Source: Streptomyces marincola (lineage in GTDB: Bacteria; Actinomycetota; Actinomycetes; Streptomycetales; Streptomycetaceae). Taken from it: DNA of 64,000 nucleotides. A model generated the notes under the pieces. It saw only the letters and a list, made by a program, of their open reading frames with translations, ran no database searches and was not told where the DNA came from. This document shows, piece by piece, positions 41,731 to 50,936 of this stretch (the first letter of the stretch is position 1; the number at the start of each line of letters is the position of its first letter). The stretch covers positions 6,130,001 to 6,194,000 of the forward strand of contig NZ_CP084541.1 in NCBI RefSeq assembly GCF_020410765.1, written 5' to 3'. A program made the position numbers and the translations under genes.

Positions 41731-42687
41731 TCACTTCCCCGGCGAGTCGGCGCGGTTGACGCGCAGGTACAGCACCGCGAAGGCGGCACTGATCAGAATG
41801 AGGACGTTGCCCACCACGGCGCCCTGGCCGAAGTCGAGCTGGAGGAACGACAGCTGGTACGTCAGCGTGCCGAGCGTCTGGGTGGAGTCGGCGGGCCCGC
41901 CCCCGGTGAGCGCGAGGATCAGGTCGAGGATCTTGATCGTCGACATGAAGCCGAGCACGAGCACCACCGTCACGACCGGCCGCAGCATCGGCAGCGTGAC
42001 GCTGCGGAACGTCCGCCACGGCCCGGCCCCGTCGAGCGACGCCGCCTCGTACAGCTCGCGGGGGATCTCCTGGAGGCCGCCGTACAGGATCACCATGTTG
42101 AACGGGATGCCGATCCAGATGTTCACCAGGATCGCCGAAAGCAGCGCCACGCTCGGGCTGCTCAGCCACGGCACCCCGTCCCCCGACAGCCCGATGGTGC
42201 CGAGGAAGCTGTTCAGGATGCCGTGGTCCTCGTCCATGATCCGGCGCCACACCACGGCCGAGACCACCATCGGCACCAGCCACGGCAGCAGCAGCACCGC
42301 CCGGACGAACCCCGACAGGTGGAACCTGCGGGAGAAGAACACCGCGAGCGCGAGCCCGATGGTGAACTGCCCCACCAGCGACCCGATGGTGAACAGGATC
42401 GTCTGCCACAGGGCGTCGCCGAACAGCTCGTTGTCGAACACGCCGCGCCAGTTGTCGAGGCCGTTGAACGGCGACTCGCCCGTGAAGTACGTGCGCGGGG
42501 TGAACTCCTGAAAGCTCATCAGCACGTTGCGCACCAGCGGATAGCCGAAGAACGCCAGCATGTAGACCAGCGCGGGCGCGACGAAAAGCCACTGGTACAG
42601 GCGCCTGCGCCCCACGCCCTTCCGCTCGCGCGGCGCCCGTTCGGCTGTCGCCGCCGCCGGCTCGGTTCTCGTGGTCGTCTCACTCAT
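41731..42687 (-). CDS. Sugar ABC importer permease (MalF type)
   Basis: A 318-residue permease. ATG 42687 has GAGGTGAG upstream and is preferred to GTG 42696. An N-terminal basic tail precedes six helices and the EAASLDGAGPWRTFRSVTLP coupling loop. It sits directly after the binding protein gene (10-base gap). Confidence 0.92.
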   Translation of the reverse strand: MSETTTRTEPAAATAERAPRERKGVGRRRLYQWLFVAPALVYMLAFFGYPLVRNVLMSFQEFTPRTYFTGESPFNGLDNWRGVFDNELFGDALWQTILFTIGSLVGQFTIGLALAVFFSRRFHLSGFVRAVLLLPWLVPMVVSAVVWRRIMDEDHGILNSFLGTIGLSGDGVPWLSSPSVALLSAILVNIWIGIPFNMVILYGGLQEIPRELYEAASLDGAGPWRTFRSVTLPMLRPVVTVVLVLGFMSTIKILDLILALTGGGPADSTQTLGTLTYQLSFLQLDFGQGAVVGNVLILISAAFAVLYLRVNRADSPGK

Positions 42688-42697
42688 CCCGCTCACC

Positions 42698-43939
42698 TCA
42701 CTCGCCCGCCGCGGCCTGGCGCTGCGCGTTCGCCAGCGCCTCCTGCGGGGAAGACTGGCCGGTCAGCACCGACTGGAACGCGCCCGCGAGCGCGTCACCG
42801 ATCACCGGCCACCGGGTGCCGACCTCGGCGGTGCGCGACCGCGCGGTGGCCACCAGGTCGGCGAACGGCGCCAGCCGCGGGTTCTGCTCGCGGTAGGTCT
42901 GCGCCGCGGCCTCGCGCGTCGGCACGTTGTTGACCCGCTCGCCCCAGGCGAGCTGGTTCTCCTCGGAGTTCAGGCACTGGAGGATGCGCGCGGCGTTCTC
43001 CTCGCGCTCGCGGTCGTCCTCGTTCTTCGGCACGGTCATCACCGTCCCGCCGATCGGCGGGATCGCGTCCTGCCCCGCCTCGGGCACGGGGATGGTGGCC
43101 ACGGCCCAGTCCACGGCGTCCTGCTCGCTGAGCACCGGCACCTGCCACGGACCGTTGATCATCATGGCGGCGCGGCCGGAGATGAACTGGTCGTTGACGT
43201 CCTGCTGGTTCCAGTTCACGACGGAACGCGAGGCCGACCCCGCGTCCACGAGGTCCTTCCACAGCTGGAGGGCGGCCGCGCCGCCCTCGCCCGCGTCCAG
43301 CTCCGCCTCGTCCCCGCCGGCGGACCAGAAGAACGGCAGGAACTGGTAGACGCCGTCGGCGTTGGGCGAGGCGCTGAACGCCATGCCGTAGGTGTCGCCT
43401 GCCGTCAGGGCCGCCGCTGTCTCCTTCAGCTCGTCCCACGTGGCCGGCGGTTCGAGACCGGCCTCGGCGAGCAGTTCGGTGTTGTAGATCAGCGCGAGCG
43501 AGTTCACCGAGCGGGCCACGCCGTACTGGACGCCGTCGTAGGAGCCGAGCGTGTTCGCGCTCTCGGAGAACTCCGAGGTGTCCACGCCGGCCTCCTCGAT
43601 GGGCCGCAGGCCGTCCGTCCCGGCGAACTGCGGCAGCTCCGAGCCGTCCAGCTCCAGGATGTCGGTCAGCGAGTCGGAGGACGCCATGCGCAGCGCCTTG
43701 GACGCGACCTGGTCGGCCGGCACGCTGATCTGCTCGACCTCAAGGCCGAGCGGCGCGGCGCAGCGGTCGAAGAAGTCCTGGTTGGCCTCGTGCTCGGCGG
43801 TGTCCGTCGCCGAGTTCAGCACCGTGACGGTCCCCGGGTCAGGCTCGGCGGCGCAGCCCGTCAGGCCGATCGCGCCCACCGTCCCCGCGAGGGCCACTAC
43901 GGTGGCGGACTTCGGTATCCGCCCGGTTCTCAGTCGCAT
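42698..43939 (-). CDS. Sugar ABC importer substrate-binding lipoprotein
   Basis: A 413-residue family 1 solute-binding lipoprotein with a signal peptide and lipobox GLTGC (Cys about residue 29). It starts inside the end of the LacI gene (10-base overlap), so expression is coupled to the regulator. The SBP fold is suggested by TVTVLNSATDTAEHEANQ and MINGPWQVP. Ligand is inferred as a beta-linked, xylose-bearing oligosaccharide from the two glycosidases downstream. Confidence 0.9.
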   Translation of the reverse strand: MRLRTGRIPKSATVVALAGTVGAIGLTGCAAEPDPGTVTVLNSATDTAEHEANQDFFDRCAAPLGLEVEQISVPADQVASKALRMASSDSLTDILELDGSELPQFAGTDGLRPIEEAGVDTSEFSESANTLGSYDGVQYGVARSVNSLALIYNTELLAEAGLEPPATWDELKETAAALTAGDTYGMAFSASPNADGVYQFLPFFWSAGGDEAELDAGEGGAAALQLWKDLVDAGSASRSVVNWNQQDVNDQFISGRAAMMINGPWQVPVLSEQDAVDWAVATIPVPEAGQDAIPPIGGTVMTVPKNEDDREREENAARILQCLNSEENQLAWGERVNNVPTREAAAQTYREQNPRLAPFADLVATARSRTAEVGTRWPVIGDALAGAFQSVLTGQSSPQEALANAQRQAAAGE

Positions 43940-45012
43940 CGGTTCGTGTTCTCCAATCGCGGGGTGTGGCGCCGGGCGTCCCGAGCGCCGGCGTCCCCGC
44001 CGTCGACGTCCGCCGGCGGCAGGATGCCGGGGGCGGTGGCGAGCCGCGGCGCGATCAACTCGTGCCGGGGGGCGGCGCCGCCGATGGCCTCGGCCGCGAG
44101 CCCGGCCACGGCGGCCGACATCTGCCCCACGGGCAGGTCGATGCGGGGCACCTCGGGACCGCCCGGCTCGTCGGGCAGGCTGCCGACGAGCACCACCTGG
44201 AGGTCCCGCGGCAGGCGCAGACCGAGCGCGGACACCTCCGCGAGCAGCAGCGGCAGCGGGATGAGGTGCTGGATCACGAGCGCGGTGGGCCGGGGCTCGG
44301 CGGTCAGCGCCGCGCGCAGCCGGGCCCGCAGCTCGCGCGGGTCCGAGGTGGACGGCTGGACGCGGACGTCCGCGCCCGTCTCTGCCGCTGCGGCGCGCGC
44401 GCCGGCGAGGCCGTGCATCGCGTAGCCGCGGCGGGCCGCGATCTCGTGGTCGGCCGAGGCCCAGAACACCATGCGGCGATGACCGGCGGCGGCCGTCTCC
44501 CGCACGGCGAGGGCCACGGCCGCGGCCCAGTCGAGGTCGACCCAGGACACCCCGGCCTCCTCGCGGTCGTCGCCGTGTCCGAGGAGCACCACGGGGAAGT
44601 CGAGCGCGCGCAGGGCCGCGAGCCTCGGGTCGGCCTCGGCCACGGCCATGAGGACGGCCGCGTCGGCCAGGCCGCTGCGGGCCACGCGCAGCAGGCCGTC
44701 GACGCCGCCCGGCTCCGTCATCAGGAGCACGTCGTAGCCGTGGACCCGGGCCGCGTCGCTGATCTCGATCGCGAACCTGCCGTCCATCGCGCGGTACTTG
44801 CCCGGGTCCCTCGGCACGGCGAGCACCAGCACCTCGCTGCGCGCGCTGCGCAGCGTGCGGGCGCTCGCGCGCGGGTGGTAGCCGAGTTCGGCTATGGCGG
44901 CGCGGACCGCCTCCGCGGTCTCCGCGGAGATCTTGCGGGAGCCGCTCAGGACGTAGGACACGGTGCTCGGCGCGACGCCCGCCCGTTCCGCGACGTCCTT
45001 GATGGTCACCAT
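43930..45012 (-). CDS. LacI-family transcriptional regulator
   Basis: A 360-residue repressor: HTH VTIKDVAERAGVAPSTVSYV (2-21), LGYHPRASARTL hinge, then a periplasmic-binding-like sensor domain. It is the first gene of the import/GH operon. Two palindromes 114-140 bases upstream are likely its operators. By analogy with CebR, it should respond to a sugar released from the imported oligosaccharide. Confidence 0.92.
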   Translation of the reverse strand: MVTIKDVAERAGVAPSTVSYVLSGSRKISAETAEAVRAAIAELGYHPRASARTLRSARSEVLVLAVPRDPGKYRAMDGRFAIEISDAARVHGYDVLLMTEPGGVDGLLRVARSGLADAAVLMAVAEADPRLAALRALDFPVVLLGHGDDREEAGVSWVDLDWAAAVALAVRETAAAGHRRMVFWASADHEIAARRGYAMHGLAGARAAAAETGADVRVQPSTSDPRELRARLRAALTAEPRPTALVIQHLIPLPLLLAEVSALGLRLPRDLQVVLVGSLPDEPGGPEVPRIDLPVGQMSAAVAGLAAEAIGGAAPRHELIAPRLATAPGILPPADVDGGDAGARDARRHTPRLENTNRCD

Positions 45013-45125
45013 GCCCGCTCCTTCGCGGTGGGCCGTGCCGGTGCCCGCGCCCGGGGGCGCGCACCCGGCCGGATGGCCCTGTGTGCTGCGGCTTCTGTGG
45101 AAAACGTCCGGCGAACGCGCGGTGT

Positions 45126-45152
45126 CGAAGCGCTTCGTCGAATCGATTCGAC
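45126..45152. promoter_or_regulatory. Tandem palindromes, likely LacI-family operators
   Basis: CGAAGCGCTTCG (45126-45137) and GTCGAATCGATTCGAC (45137-45152) are both perfect palindromes sharing one base. The first has the central GCGC typical of LacI/CebR operators. They lie upstream of the LacI gene in a 255-base region. Confidence 0.7.
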
Positions 45153-45241
45153 GGAATGGTATGCACAGGCGGGCGATCCCGACAAGAGTCGTTTTCCGTC
45201 CGCCTCCGTCACCCTGCGTGACGGATCGGGGGTGCGCCGCC

Positions 45242-45261
45242 GGAGGCGCCGAGGCGCCTCC
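45242..45261 (-). terminator. Hairpin after bioD
   Basis: GGAGGCGCC (45242-45250) and GGCGCCTCC (45253-45261) are exact inverted arms, 6 bases beyond the bioD stop. Confidence 0.55.
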
Positions 45262-45267
45262 TCGCGG

Positions 45268-45978
45268 TCAGCCGCCCGGGCCGGCCCAGCGCCCGCCGAG
45301 CACCGGGGCGAGCCAGCCGGGCGCGCGGTCGCGGAACGCCGCGGGCGCCAGCGCGCCCGCCCCGGCGGGGACCGCGCCGAGCAGGGGCGCGCCGGCCACC
45401 TCGGGCAGGTCCGTGAGATTGCACCGGGCCGCCAGGTCGGGCACGGCCGGGCTGCTGCCGATGACGACGCCCTGGCAGCGCAGCCCCCGGTGGGCCAGGG
45501 CCTCCGCCGTCAGGGCCGTGGCGTTGAGCGTTCCGAGGCCCGCGGCCACGACCAGCAGCACCGGGGCGTCCAGCAGCGCGGCCGTGTCCGCGAGCGTCCC
45601 GCCCATGTCGTCGAACCGGACCAGCAGCCCGCCCGCCCCCTCGACCAGCACCAGGTCGTGGCCGTGCGCCAGCTCCTGCGCGGCCTTGGCCGCGTCGGCC
45701 GGGCGCACCGGCGGCAGCCCGGCCCGGCGCGCGGCCGTCGCGGGCGCCAACGGCTCCGGATAGCGGGCCAGTTCACGGACCGTCACGGGTCCGGCCAGCC
45801 GGGCCGCGGTCGCCGCGTCGCCGCTCTCGCCAGGACCGAGCCCGGTCTGCGCGGGCTTCAGCACCGCGACGGAGCGGCCCGCGGCGGCGGCGAGTGCCGC
45901 GACCGCCGCCGTCACCACGGTCTTGCCCACCTCGGTGCCGGTGCCCGACACCACGAGGATGTCGCCTTCCCTCCGCAC
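45268..45978 (-). CDS. bioD: Dethiobiotin synthetase
   Basis: A 236-residue P-loop enzyme that forms the ureido ring of dethiobiotin from DAPA, CO2 and ATP. GTG 45978 lies 5 bases after the bioA stop; earlier in-frame sequence belongs to the bioA region. The loop GTGTEVGKTVV (12-22) and LVLVEGAGGLLVRF (about 108-121) are present. Last gene of bioB-bioA-bioD. Confidence 0.92.
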   Translation of the reverse strand: MRREGDILVVSGTGTEVGKTVVTAAVAALAAAAGRSVAVLKPAQTGLGPGESGDAATAARLAGPVTVRELARYPEPLAPATAARRAGLPPVRPADAAKAAQELAHGHDLVLVEGAGGLLVRFDDMGGTLADTAALLDAPVLLVVAAGLGTLNATALTAEALAHRGLRCQGVVIGSSPAVPDLAARCNLTDLPEVAGAPLLGAVPAGAGALAPAAFRDRAPGWLAPVLGGRWAGPGG

Positions 45979-45983
45979 GGCGC

Positions 45984-47354
45984 TCAGCCCGCTTCCGCCG
46001 CCGCGCGCATCGCGCGGCAGATCAGCGCCAGGTCGGCGTCGTCGGTGACGTACGGCGGCATCGTGTAGACCAGCCGCCCGAACGGCCGCAGCCACACGCC
46101 CGTCCGCACCGCCGCCTCCGTCGCCGCCGCCATGTCGACGGGATGGTCCAGCTCGATCACGCCGATCGCGCCGAGCACGCGGGTCCCCAGCACGCCGGGC
46201 AGCCGTTCCGCGCCGGCCAGGCCCTCGCGCAGCCCGGTCTCGATCCGCGCCACCCGTCCCGCCCAGTCCCCGGCGAGCAGCAGCTCGACCGAGGCGTCGG
46301 CGATCGCGGCGGCCAGCGGGTTCCCCATGAACGTCGGCCCGTGCGCGAGCACCGGGACCTCGCCGCCCGAGATGCCCCGGGCCACGCGCGGCGTGCACAG
46401 GGTGGCGGCCATCGAGACGTAGCCGCCCGTCAACGCCTTGCCCACGCACATCACATCGGGCGCGACGCCCGCGTGGTCGGCGCCGAACAGCGCGCCGGTG
46501 CGGCCGAACCCGGTCGCGATCTCGTCGAAGACGAGCAGCACGTCGTGCTCGTCGCACGCCTCGCGCAGCACCCGCAGGTAGCCGGGGGAGTGGAACCGCA
46601 TGCCGCCCGCGTTCTGCACGACCGGCTCCACGATCACCGCGGCCACCTCGGCGGCGTGCCGCCCGATCAGCGCGCGCAGGCCCGCCGCGTAGCGCGGGTC
46701 GGGCTCGGCGTCGAAGCCGGCGGGCGGCGCGTCCGCGAAGACCTGCCGCGGCAGGGCGCCCGACCAGATGTGGTGCATCCCGCCGTCCGGGTCGCACACC
46801 GACATCGGGTGCCAGGTGTCGCCGTGGTAGCCGCCGCGCCAGGTCAGCAGGCGCCGCTTGCCCGGGCGGCCGACCGAGCGCCAGTACTGGAGGCACATCT
46901 TGACGGCCACCTCGACCGAGACGGAACCGGAGTCCGAGAGGAACACGTGCCGCAGCGGCTCGGGCGTCACGTCCACCAGGCGCTTGGCCAGCCGCACCCC
47001 GGGCTCGTGCGTCAGACCGCCGAACATGACGTGGCTCATCCGGTCCAGCTGGCCGCGCGCCGCCGCGTTGAGCACCGGATGGTTGTAGCCGTGCACCGCT
47101 GACCACCACGAGGCCATGCCGTCGACCAACTCGTCGTTACCGAAGGCCGGTTCGGCCAGCCGCAGCCGAACGCCCGCCGCCGAGTCGACCACCAGGGGCG
47201 CCTGGCGGCCCGGCATCGGCCCGTACGGGTGCCAGACGTGCTCGCGGTCCAGCGCCAGCAGCTCGTCGGTCGGGAGCCCGCCGCCCGGCGGCCCGCCGGC
47301 GTGCGGCGCGGGCCCCCGGTGCGTCGGTGTGCGCTCGCTCATGCCGTCACGCAT
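45984..47354 (-). CDS. bioA: DAPA aminotransferase
   Basis: A 456-residue PLP enzyme converting 8-amino-7-oxononanoate to DAPA using S-adenosylmethionine. ATG 47354 overlaps the bioB stop by 8 bases; ATG 47342 is an alternative. Substrate-site HVWHPYGPM near 34-42, FDEIATGFGRTG and the PLP lysine in VGKALTGGY are present. Between bioB and bioD. Confidence 0.93.
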   Translation of the reverse strand: MRDGMSERTPTHRGPAPHAGGPPGGGLPTDELLALDREHVWHPYGPMPGRQAPLVVDSAAGVRLRLAEPAFGNDELVDGMASWWSAVHGYNHPVLNAAARGQLDRMSHVMFGGLTHEPGVRLAKRLVDVTPEPLRHVFLSDSGSVSVEVAVKMCLQYWRSVGRPGKRRLLTWRGGYHGDTWHPMSVCDPDGGMHHIWSGALPRQVFADAPPAGFDAEPDPRYAAGLRALIGRHAAEVAAVIVEPVVQNAGGMRFHSPGYLRVLREACDEHDVLLVFDEIATGFGRTGALFGADHAGVAPDVMCVGKALTGGYVSMAATLCTPRVARGISGGEVPVLAHGPTFMGNPLAAAIADASVELLLAGDWAGRVARIETGLREGLAGAERLPGVLGTRVLGAIGVIELDHPVDMAAATEAAVRTGVWLRPFGRLVYTMPPYVTDDADLALICRAMRAAAEAG

Positions 47355-48408
47355 TCGGCGGCAGGTCGGTGCCCGCTCCCCGGCGGCGCACGGCGACCAG
47401 GTCGGTGCGGTGCTCGGGCAGCGTGCTGGTCCCGGCGCCCTCCACCTCGAACCCGGCGTCGGCGATCATCTCCAGGTCGGCCTGCCCGGCCTGGCCCTCG
47501 CTGGTGAGGTAGTCGCCCAAAAAGATCGAGTTGACCAGGTGCAGGGCCAGCGGCTGGAGCGTCCGCAGGTGGACCTCGCGCCCGCCCGCCAGGCGCACCT
47601 CCGCGTCGGGGCACACGAAGCGCACCATCGCGAGGATGCGCAGCGCGCGCTGCGGCGTCAGGTTCCACTCGCCGGCCAGCGGTGTGCCCTCCATCGGGAT
47701 CAGGAAGTTCACGGGCACCGAGTCGGGGTCCAGGTCGCGCAGCGCGAACACCACGTCCACCAGGTCCTCGTCGCTCTCACCCATGCCGGCGATCAGGCCC
47801 GAGCACGCGGACAGGCCGGCCGCCTGCGCCTGCCGCACCGTGTCCACCCGGTCGGAGAAGCCGTGCGTGGTGCAGATGTCGCGGTAGGTGGCCTCCGAGG
47901 TGTTGAGGTTGTGGTTGTAGGCGTCGGCGCCGGCCGCGCGCAGCCGCTCCGCCTGCCCCTGCCCCAGCAGCCCGAGGCACGCGCACACCTCGACGTCGGC
48001 GTGCCGCTCCCTGATCGCGGAGATCGTCTCGGCCACCCGGTCCACGTCCCGGTCCGTCGGCCCCCGGCCGCTGGCCACCAGGCAGACGCGCTTGGCGCCG
48101 CCGGCGACTCCGGCGCTCGCCGCCTCGGCGGCCTCGCCGGGACGCAGCCACGTGTACTTCAGCACGTCGGCCCGGGACCCGAGGCGCTGGGAGCAGTAGG
48201 AGCAGTCCTCGGGGCACAGCCCGGACTTCAGGTTCACCAGGTAGTTCAGCTTCACCCGTCGCCCGAACCACTGGCGGCGCACCTTGCCGGCCGCGGCGAC
48301 CACGTCGAGCAGTTCGTCGTCGGAGGTGGCCAGCACTGCCAGCGCCTCCTCGCGGGTGGGCACTTCGCGGCGGATGCCCTTGTCCACCAGGGCGTTCAGC
48401 AGATCCAT
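47347..48408 (-). CDS. bioB: Biotin synthase
   Basis: A 353-residue radical SAM enzyme inserting sulphur into dethiobiotin. The [4Fe-4S] motif is C-x3-C-x2-C in GLCPEDCSYCSQ (about 63-74), and YNHNLNTS plus the [2Fe-2S] Arg/Cys residues follow. ATG 48408 was chosen as it gives MDLLNALVDKG. First gene of the minus-strand bio operon, divergent from bioF. Confidence 0.94.
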   Translation of the reverse strand: MDLLNALVDKGIRREVPTREEALAVLATSDDELLDVVAAAGKVRRQWFGRRVKLNYLVNLKSGLCPEDCSYCSQRLGSRADVLKYTWLRPGEAAEAASAGVAGGAKRVCLVASGRGPTDRDVDRVAETISAIRERHADVEVCACLGLLGQGQAERLRAAGADAYNHNLNTSEATYRDICTTHGFSDRVDTVRQAQAAGLSACSGLIAGMGESDEDLVDVVFALRDLDPDSVPVNFLIPMEGTPLAGEWNLTPQRALRILAMVRFVCPDAEVRLAGGREVHLRTLQPLALHLVNSIFLGDYLTSEGQAGQADLEMIADAGFEVEGAGTSTLPEHRTDLVAVRRRGAGTDLPPNA

Positions 48409-48597
48409 GTCTGCGATCCTGACCCAGCGCGAGCGACCCGGTCGAGGCAGAAAGCTACAACAGCCCCAGGGGCCCGGTGTCGTCATCGCCACTGTCGCGA
48501 CGCCCCGCGGGCCACTACCTTCGTGCGCAGCCCACAATCGCGGCCCCTTTCTCCGATTTCTCCGGGGCCGCGGCCCGCCGCCAGGAAAGGCGTACCC
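48409..48597. promoter_or_regulatory. bioB/bioF divergent control region
   Basis: The 189-base region contains CGGCCCC (48541-48547) paired with GGGGCCG (48564-48570) around a pyrimidine-rich loop, near the bioF side. No BioQ-type TGAAC/GTTCA site is evident. Both promoters must lie here. Confidence 0.4.
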
Positions 48598-49770
48598 GTG
48601 CACGACGACGACGGCGTCCGCGCCTTCGGCCGGCTGGAGGCCGCCGCGCGGCGCCGCCGCGCCGCCGGGCTGGTCCGCACCCTGCGCCCGCGCCCCGCTC
48701 CGTCCGCCGCCGGCCCCGACGCGCCGCTCGACCTGGCGGGCAACGACTACCTCGGGATGGCGCGCCACCCGGAGGTGACCGCCGCGGCGGCGGCAGCGGC
48801 GCGCACCTGGGGGGCCGGCGCGACCGGCTCCCGGCTGGTCACCGGCAGCACCGCGCTGCACGCGGACCTCGAAGCCGCGCTCGCCGACTTCTGCGGGTTC
48901 GAGTCGGCCCTCGTCCTGGCCTCCGGCTACGCCGCGAACCTGGCCGCCCTCACCGCGCTCGGCGGCCCGGGCTCGGTGATCGTCTCCGACGCGGGCAACC
49001 ACGCCTCGCTCATCGACGGCTGCCGCCTGGCCAGGGCCGAGGTCGAGGTCGTCCCGCACCGCGACGTCGCGGCGTTCGCCAAGGCACTCGACGGCAGCGC
49101 GGGTCCCGCGTTCGCCGTCACCGACTCGGTGTTCTCCGTGGACGGAGACGCCGCGCCGCTGGGCGCGCTGGCGCGCGCGTGCCGGGCGGCCGGGGCGGCG
49201 CTCGTCGTCGACGACGCGCACGGCCTCGGCGTGCTCGGCGCCGGGGGCCGCGGCGCCCCGGCCGCCGCAGGACTGGCCGGGGACCGGGACGTGGTCGCGA
49301 CCGTCACCCTCTCCAAGTCCCTCGGCAGCCAGGGCGGCGCCGTGCTCGGCCCGGCCCGGGTGATCGACCACCTGGTCAACGAGGCCAGACCGTTCATCTT
49401 CGACACCGGTCTCGCGCCGCCGGCGGCCGGCGCCGCGCTCGCCGCCCTGCGGCTGCTGCGCGGCGATCCGGGGCTGGCCGGGCGGGTGCGCGCGAACGCC
49501 GCCCTGCTGTACCGGTGCCTCACGGCCGCCGGTCTCGACGCGACCAGGCCGGACGCGGCCGTGGTGTCCGTGCGGGCCCCCTCGGCCGAGGCCGCCGTGC
49601 GGTGGGCGGCGGACTGCCGGGCGGCGGGCGTCCTGGCCGGCTGCTTCCGGCCGCCGTCGGTGCCCGACGGCGTCTCGCGGCTGCGGCTCACCGCGCGCGC
49701 GGACCTGACGGCGGAACAGGTGGAGGACGCGGTGCGGCGCATCGCGGGCGCCGCACCCGCCGACCGGTAG
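48598..49770 (+). CDS. bioF: 8-amino-7-oxononanoate synthase
   Basis: A 390-residue PLP enzyme joining pimeloyl thioester and alanine. GTG 48598 has AGGAAAGG upstream. LAGNDYLGMARHPEV, the DDAHGLGVLG cofactor Asp/His pair, and the PLP lysine in TLSKSLGSQGG are present. It is transcribed away from bioBAD. No bioC, bioH or bioI is in the window, as is common for actinobacteria where pimelate synthesis lies elsewhere. Confidence 0.93.
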   Translation: MHDDDGVRAFGRLEAAARRRRAAGLVRTLRPRPAPSAAGPDAPLDLAGNDYLGMARHPEVTAAAAAAARTWGAGATGSRLVTGSTALHADLEAALADFCGFESALVLASGYAANLAALTALGGPGSVIVSDAGNHASLIDGCRLARAEVEVVPHRDVAAFAKALDGSAGPAFAVTDSVFSVDGDAAPLGALARACRAAGAALVVDDAHGLGVLGAGGRGAPAAAGLAGDRDVVATVTLSKSLGSQGGAVLGPARVIDHLVNEARPFIFDTGLAPPAAGAALAALRLLRGDPGLAGRVRANAALLYRCLTAAGLDATRPDAAVVSVRAPSAEAAVRWAADCRAAGVLAGCFRPPSVPDGVSRLRLTARADLTAEQVEDAVRRIAGAAPADR

Positions 49771-50074
49771 CCGCGCCCCGTCCGGCGGTCGACCGGGCCC
49801 GCCCGCGCGCGGCGGCGAACGGCGCGGACCGGCTCCCGCTGCCGCACCCGGCAGGTGCGGGCCGGCCGTCAGGTGTGCGAGCCGGCCCGGGGCGGCGCCG
49901 CGCCCTCCCGCCCCTGAGGTGATGCTTGCCTATGAGCACCACGCTCCGTCACGACAGGCCGGTGATCGCCGCGCGCGGCGGTGGGCGCCGGACGGACGGC
50001 CACGGCGCGCGGCGCGAGCGCCGGGCCGCTACGTTGAGGAACGGCCGTCGACCGCGGACGACAGGAGGCCGAAG
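49771..50074 (+). other. Intergenic region after bioF
   Basis: 304 bases without a gene. CCGCACC (49842-49848) and GGTGCGG (49854-49860) form a 7-base stem with a 5-base loop, a likely bioF terminator. Nothing else recognised apart from the AGGAGG ribosome site of the next gene. Confidence 0.5.
49842..49860 (+). terminator. bioF terminator hairpin
   Basis: Seven-base arms CCGCACC and GGTGCGG around CGGCA, 72 bases past the bioF stop. Confidence 0.45.
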
Positions 50075-50911
50075 GTGACCGACGACCCCACCCCGCCGGA
50101 TTCGGGCCCGCAGGGACCGGGCGACGAGCCGGTCTCGAAGATCGACACATCCGTGCCGCACTCGGCGCGCATCTGGAACTACTGGCTCGGCGGCACGGAC
50201 AACTACGAGGTCGACCGGATGGCCGGGGACCAGTACCGGGAGGCGTTCCCCGGCATCGTCGACATCGCCCGCGCCTCCCGCGCGTTCCTGGCCCGCAGCG
50301 TGCGGACGCTGGTCCTGCGAGCCGGCGTCCGGCAGTTCCTCGACGTGGGCACAGGGCTGCCCACCGCGGACAACACGCACCAGATCGCGCAGCGGGTGGC
50401 GCCCGAGAGCCGCGTGGTCTACGTCGACAACGACCCGCTGGTCCTGATGCACGCCCACGCGCTGCTCACCTCCACGCCCGAGGGCGCCACGGACTACCGC
50501 GAGGCGGACCTGCGCGACCCGGCCGCGATCCTGGCCGCCGCGGCCGGGACGCTCGACCTGTCGCAGCCGGTCGGCCTGGTGCTGAGCGGCATCCTCGGGC
50601 ACGTCCCCACGCACGAACGGGCCAAGGAGATCGTGCGCCGGCTGATGGAAGGACTGCCGTCGGGCAGCTACCTGTCGCTCAACGAGGGCACGGACACCGA
50701 CGAGACCTATACGCGCGCCCAGGCCGCCTACAACGCGTCCGGCGCGGTCCCCTACCACCTGCGCCCGGTGGAGCGCATCGCCGAGTACTTCGACGGCCTC
50801 GACCTGCTCGAACCCGGGGTCGTGCCGGTCACGCGGTGGCGGCCCGACTTCACCGAACCGGGCGACCGGCCCGGCATCGGCCAGGCCGGCGGGGTCGCCC
50901 GCAAGCCCTGA
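50075..50911 (+). CDS. DUF574 (SAV2177-type) SAM-dependent methyltransferase, copy 1
   Basis: A 278-residue Methyltransf_19/DUF574 protein. GTG 50075 has AGGAGG 6 bases upstream, so the longer frame from 49919 was not used. The family signature PHSARIWNYWLGGTDNYEVDR is at about 29-49 and the SAM motif FLDVGTGLP near 90-98, followed by VVYVDNDPLVL. These small-molecule methyltransferases are expanded in Streptomyces and have no assigned substrate. A paralogue lies 4.2 kb downstream. Ends in a terminator shared with the ligD-like gene. Confidence 0.9.
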   Translation: MTDDPTPPDSGPQGPGDEPVSKIDTSVPHSARIWNYWLGGTDNYEVDRMAGDQYREAFPGIVDIARASRAFLARSVRTLVLRAGVRQFLDVGTGLPTADNTHQIAQRVAPESRVVYVDNDPLVLMHAHALLTSTPEGATDYREADLRDPAAILAAAAGTLDLSQPVGLVLSGILGHVPTHERAKEIVRRLMEGLPSGSYLSLNEGTDTDETYTRAQAAYNASGAVPYHLRPVERIAEYFDGLDLLEPGVVPVTRWRPDFTEPGDRPGIGQAGGVARKP

Positions 50912-50936
50912 CCCGGCGCCGCGGCCGGGGCCGGGT
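50911..50936. terminator. Hairpin between methyltransferase and LigD-like gene
   Basis: ACCCGGC (50911-50917) pairs with GCCGGGT (50930-50936) at the junction of two converging stops. Confidence 0.55.
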
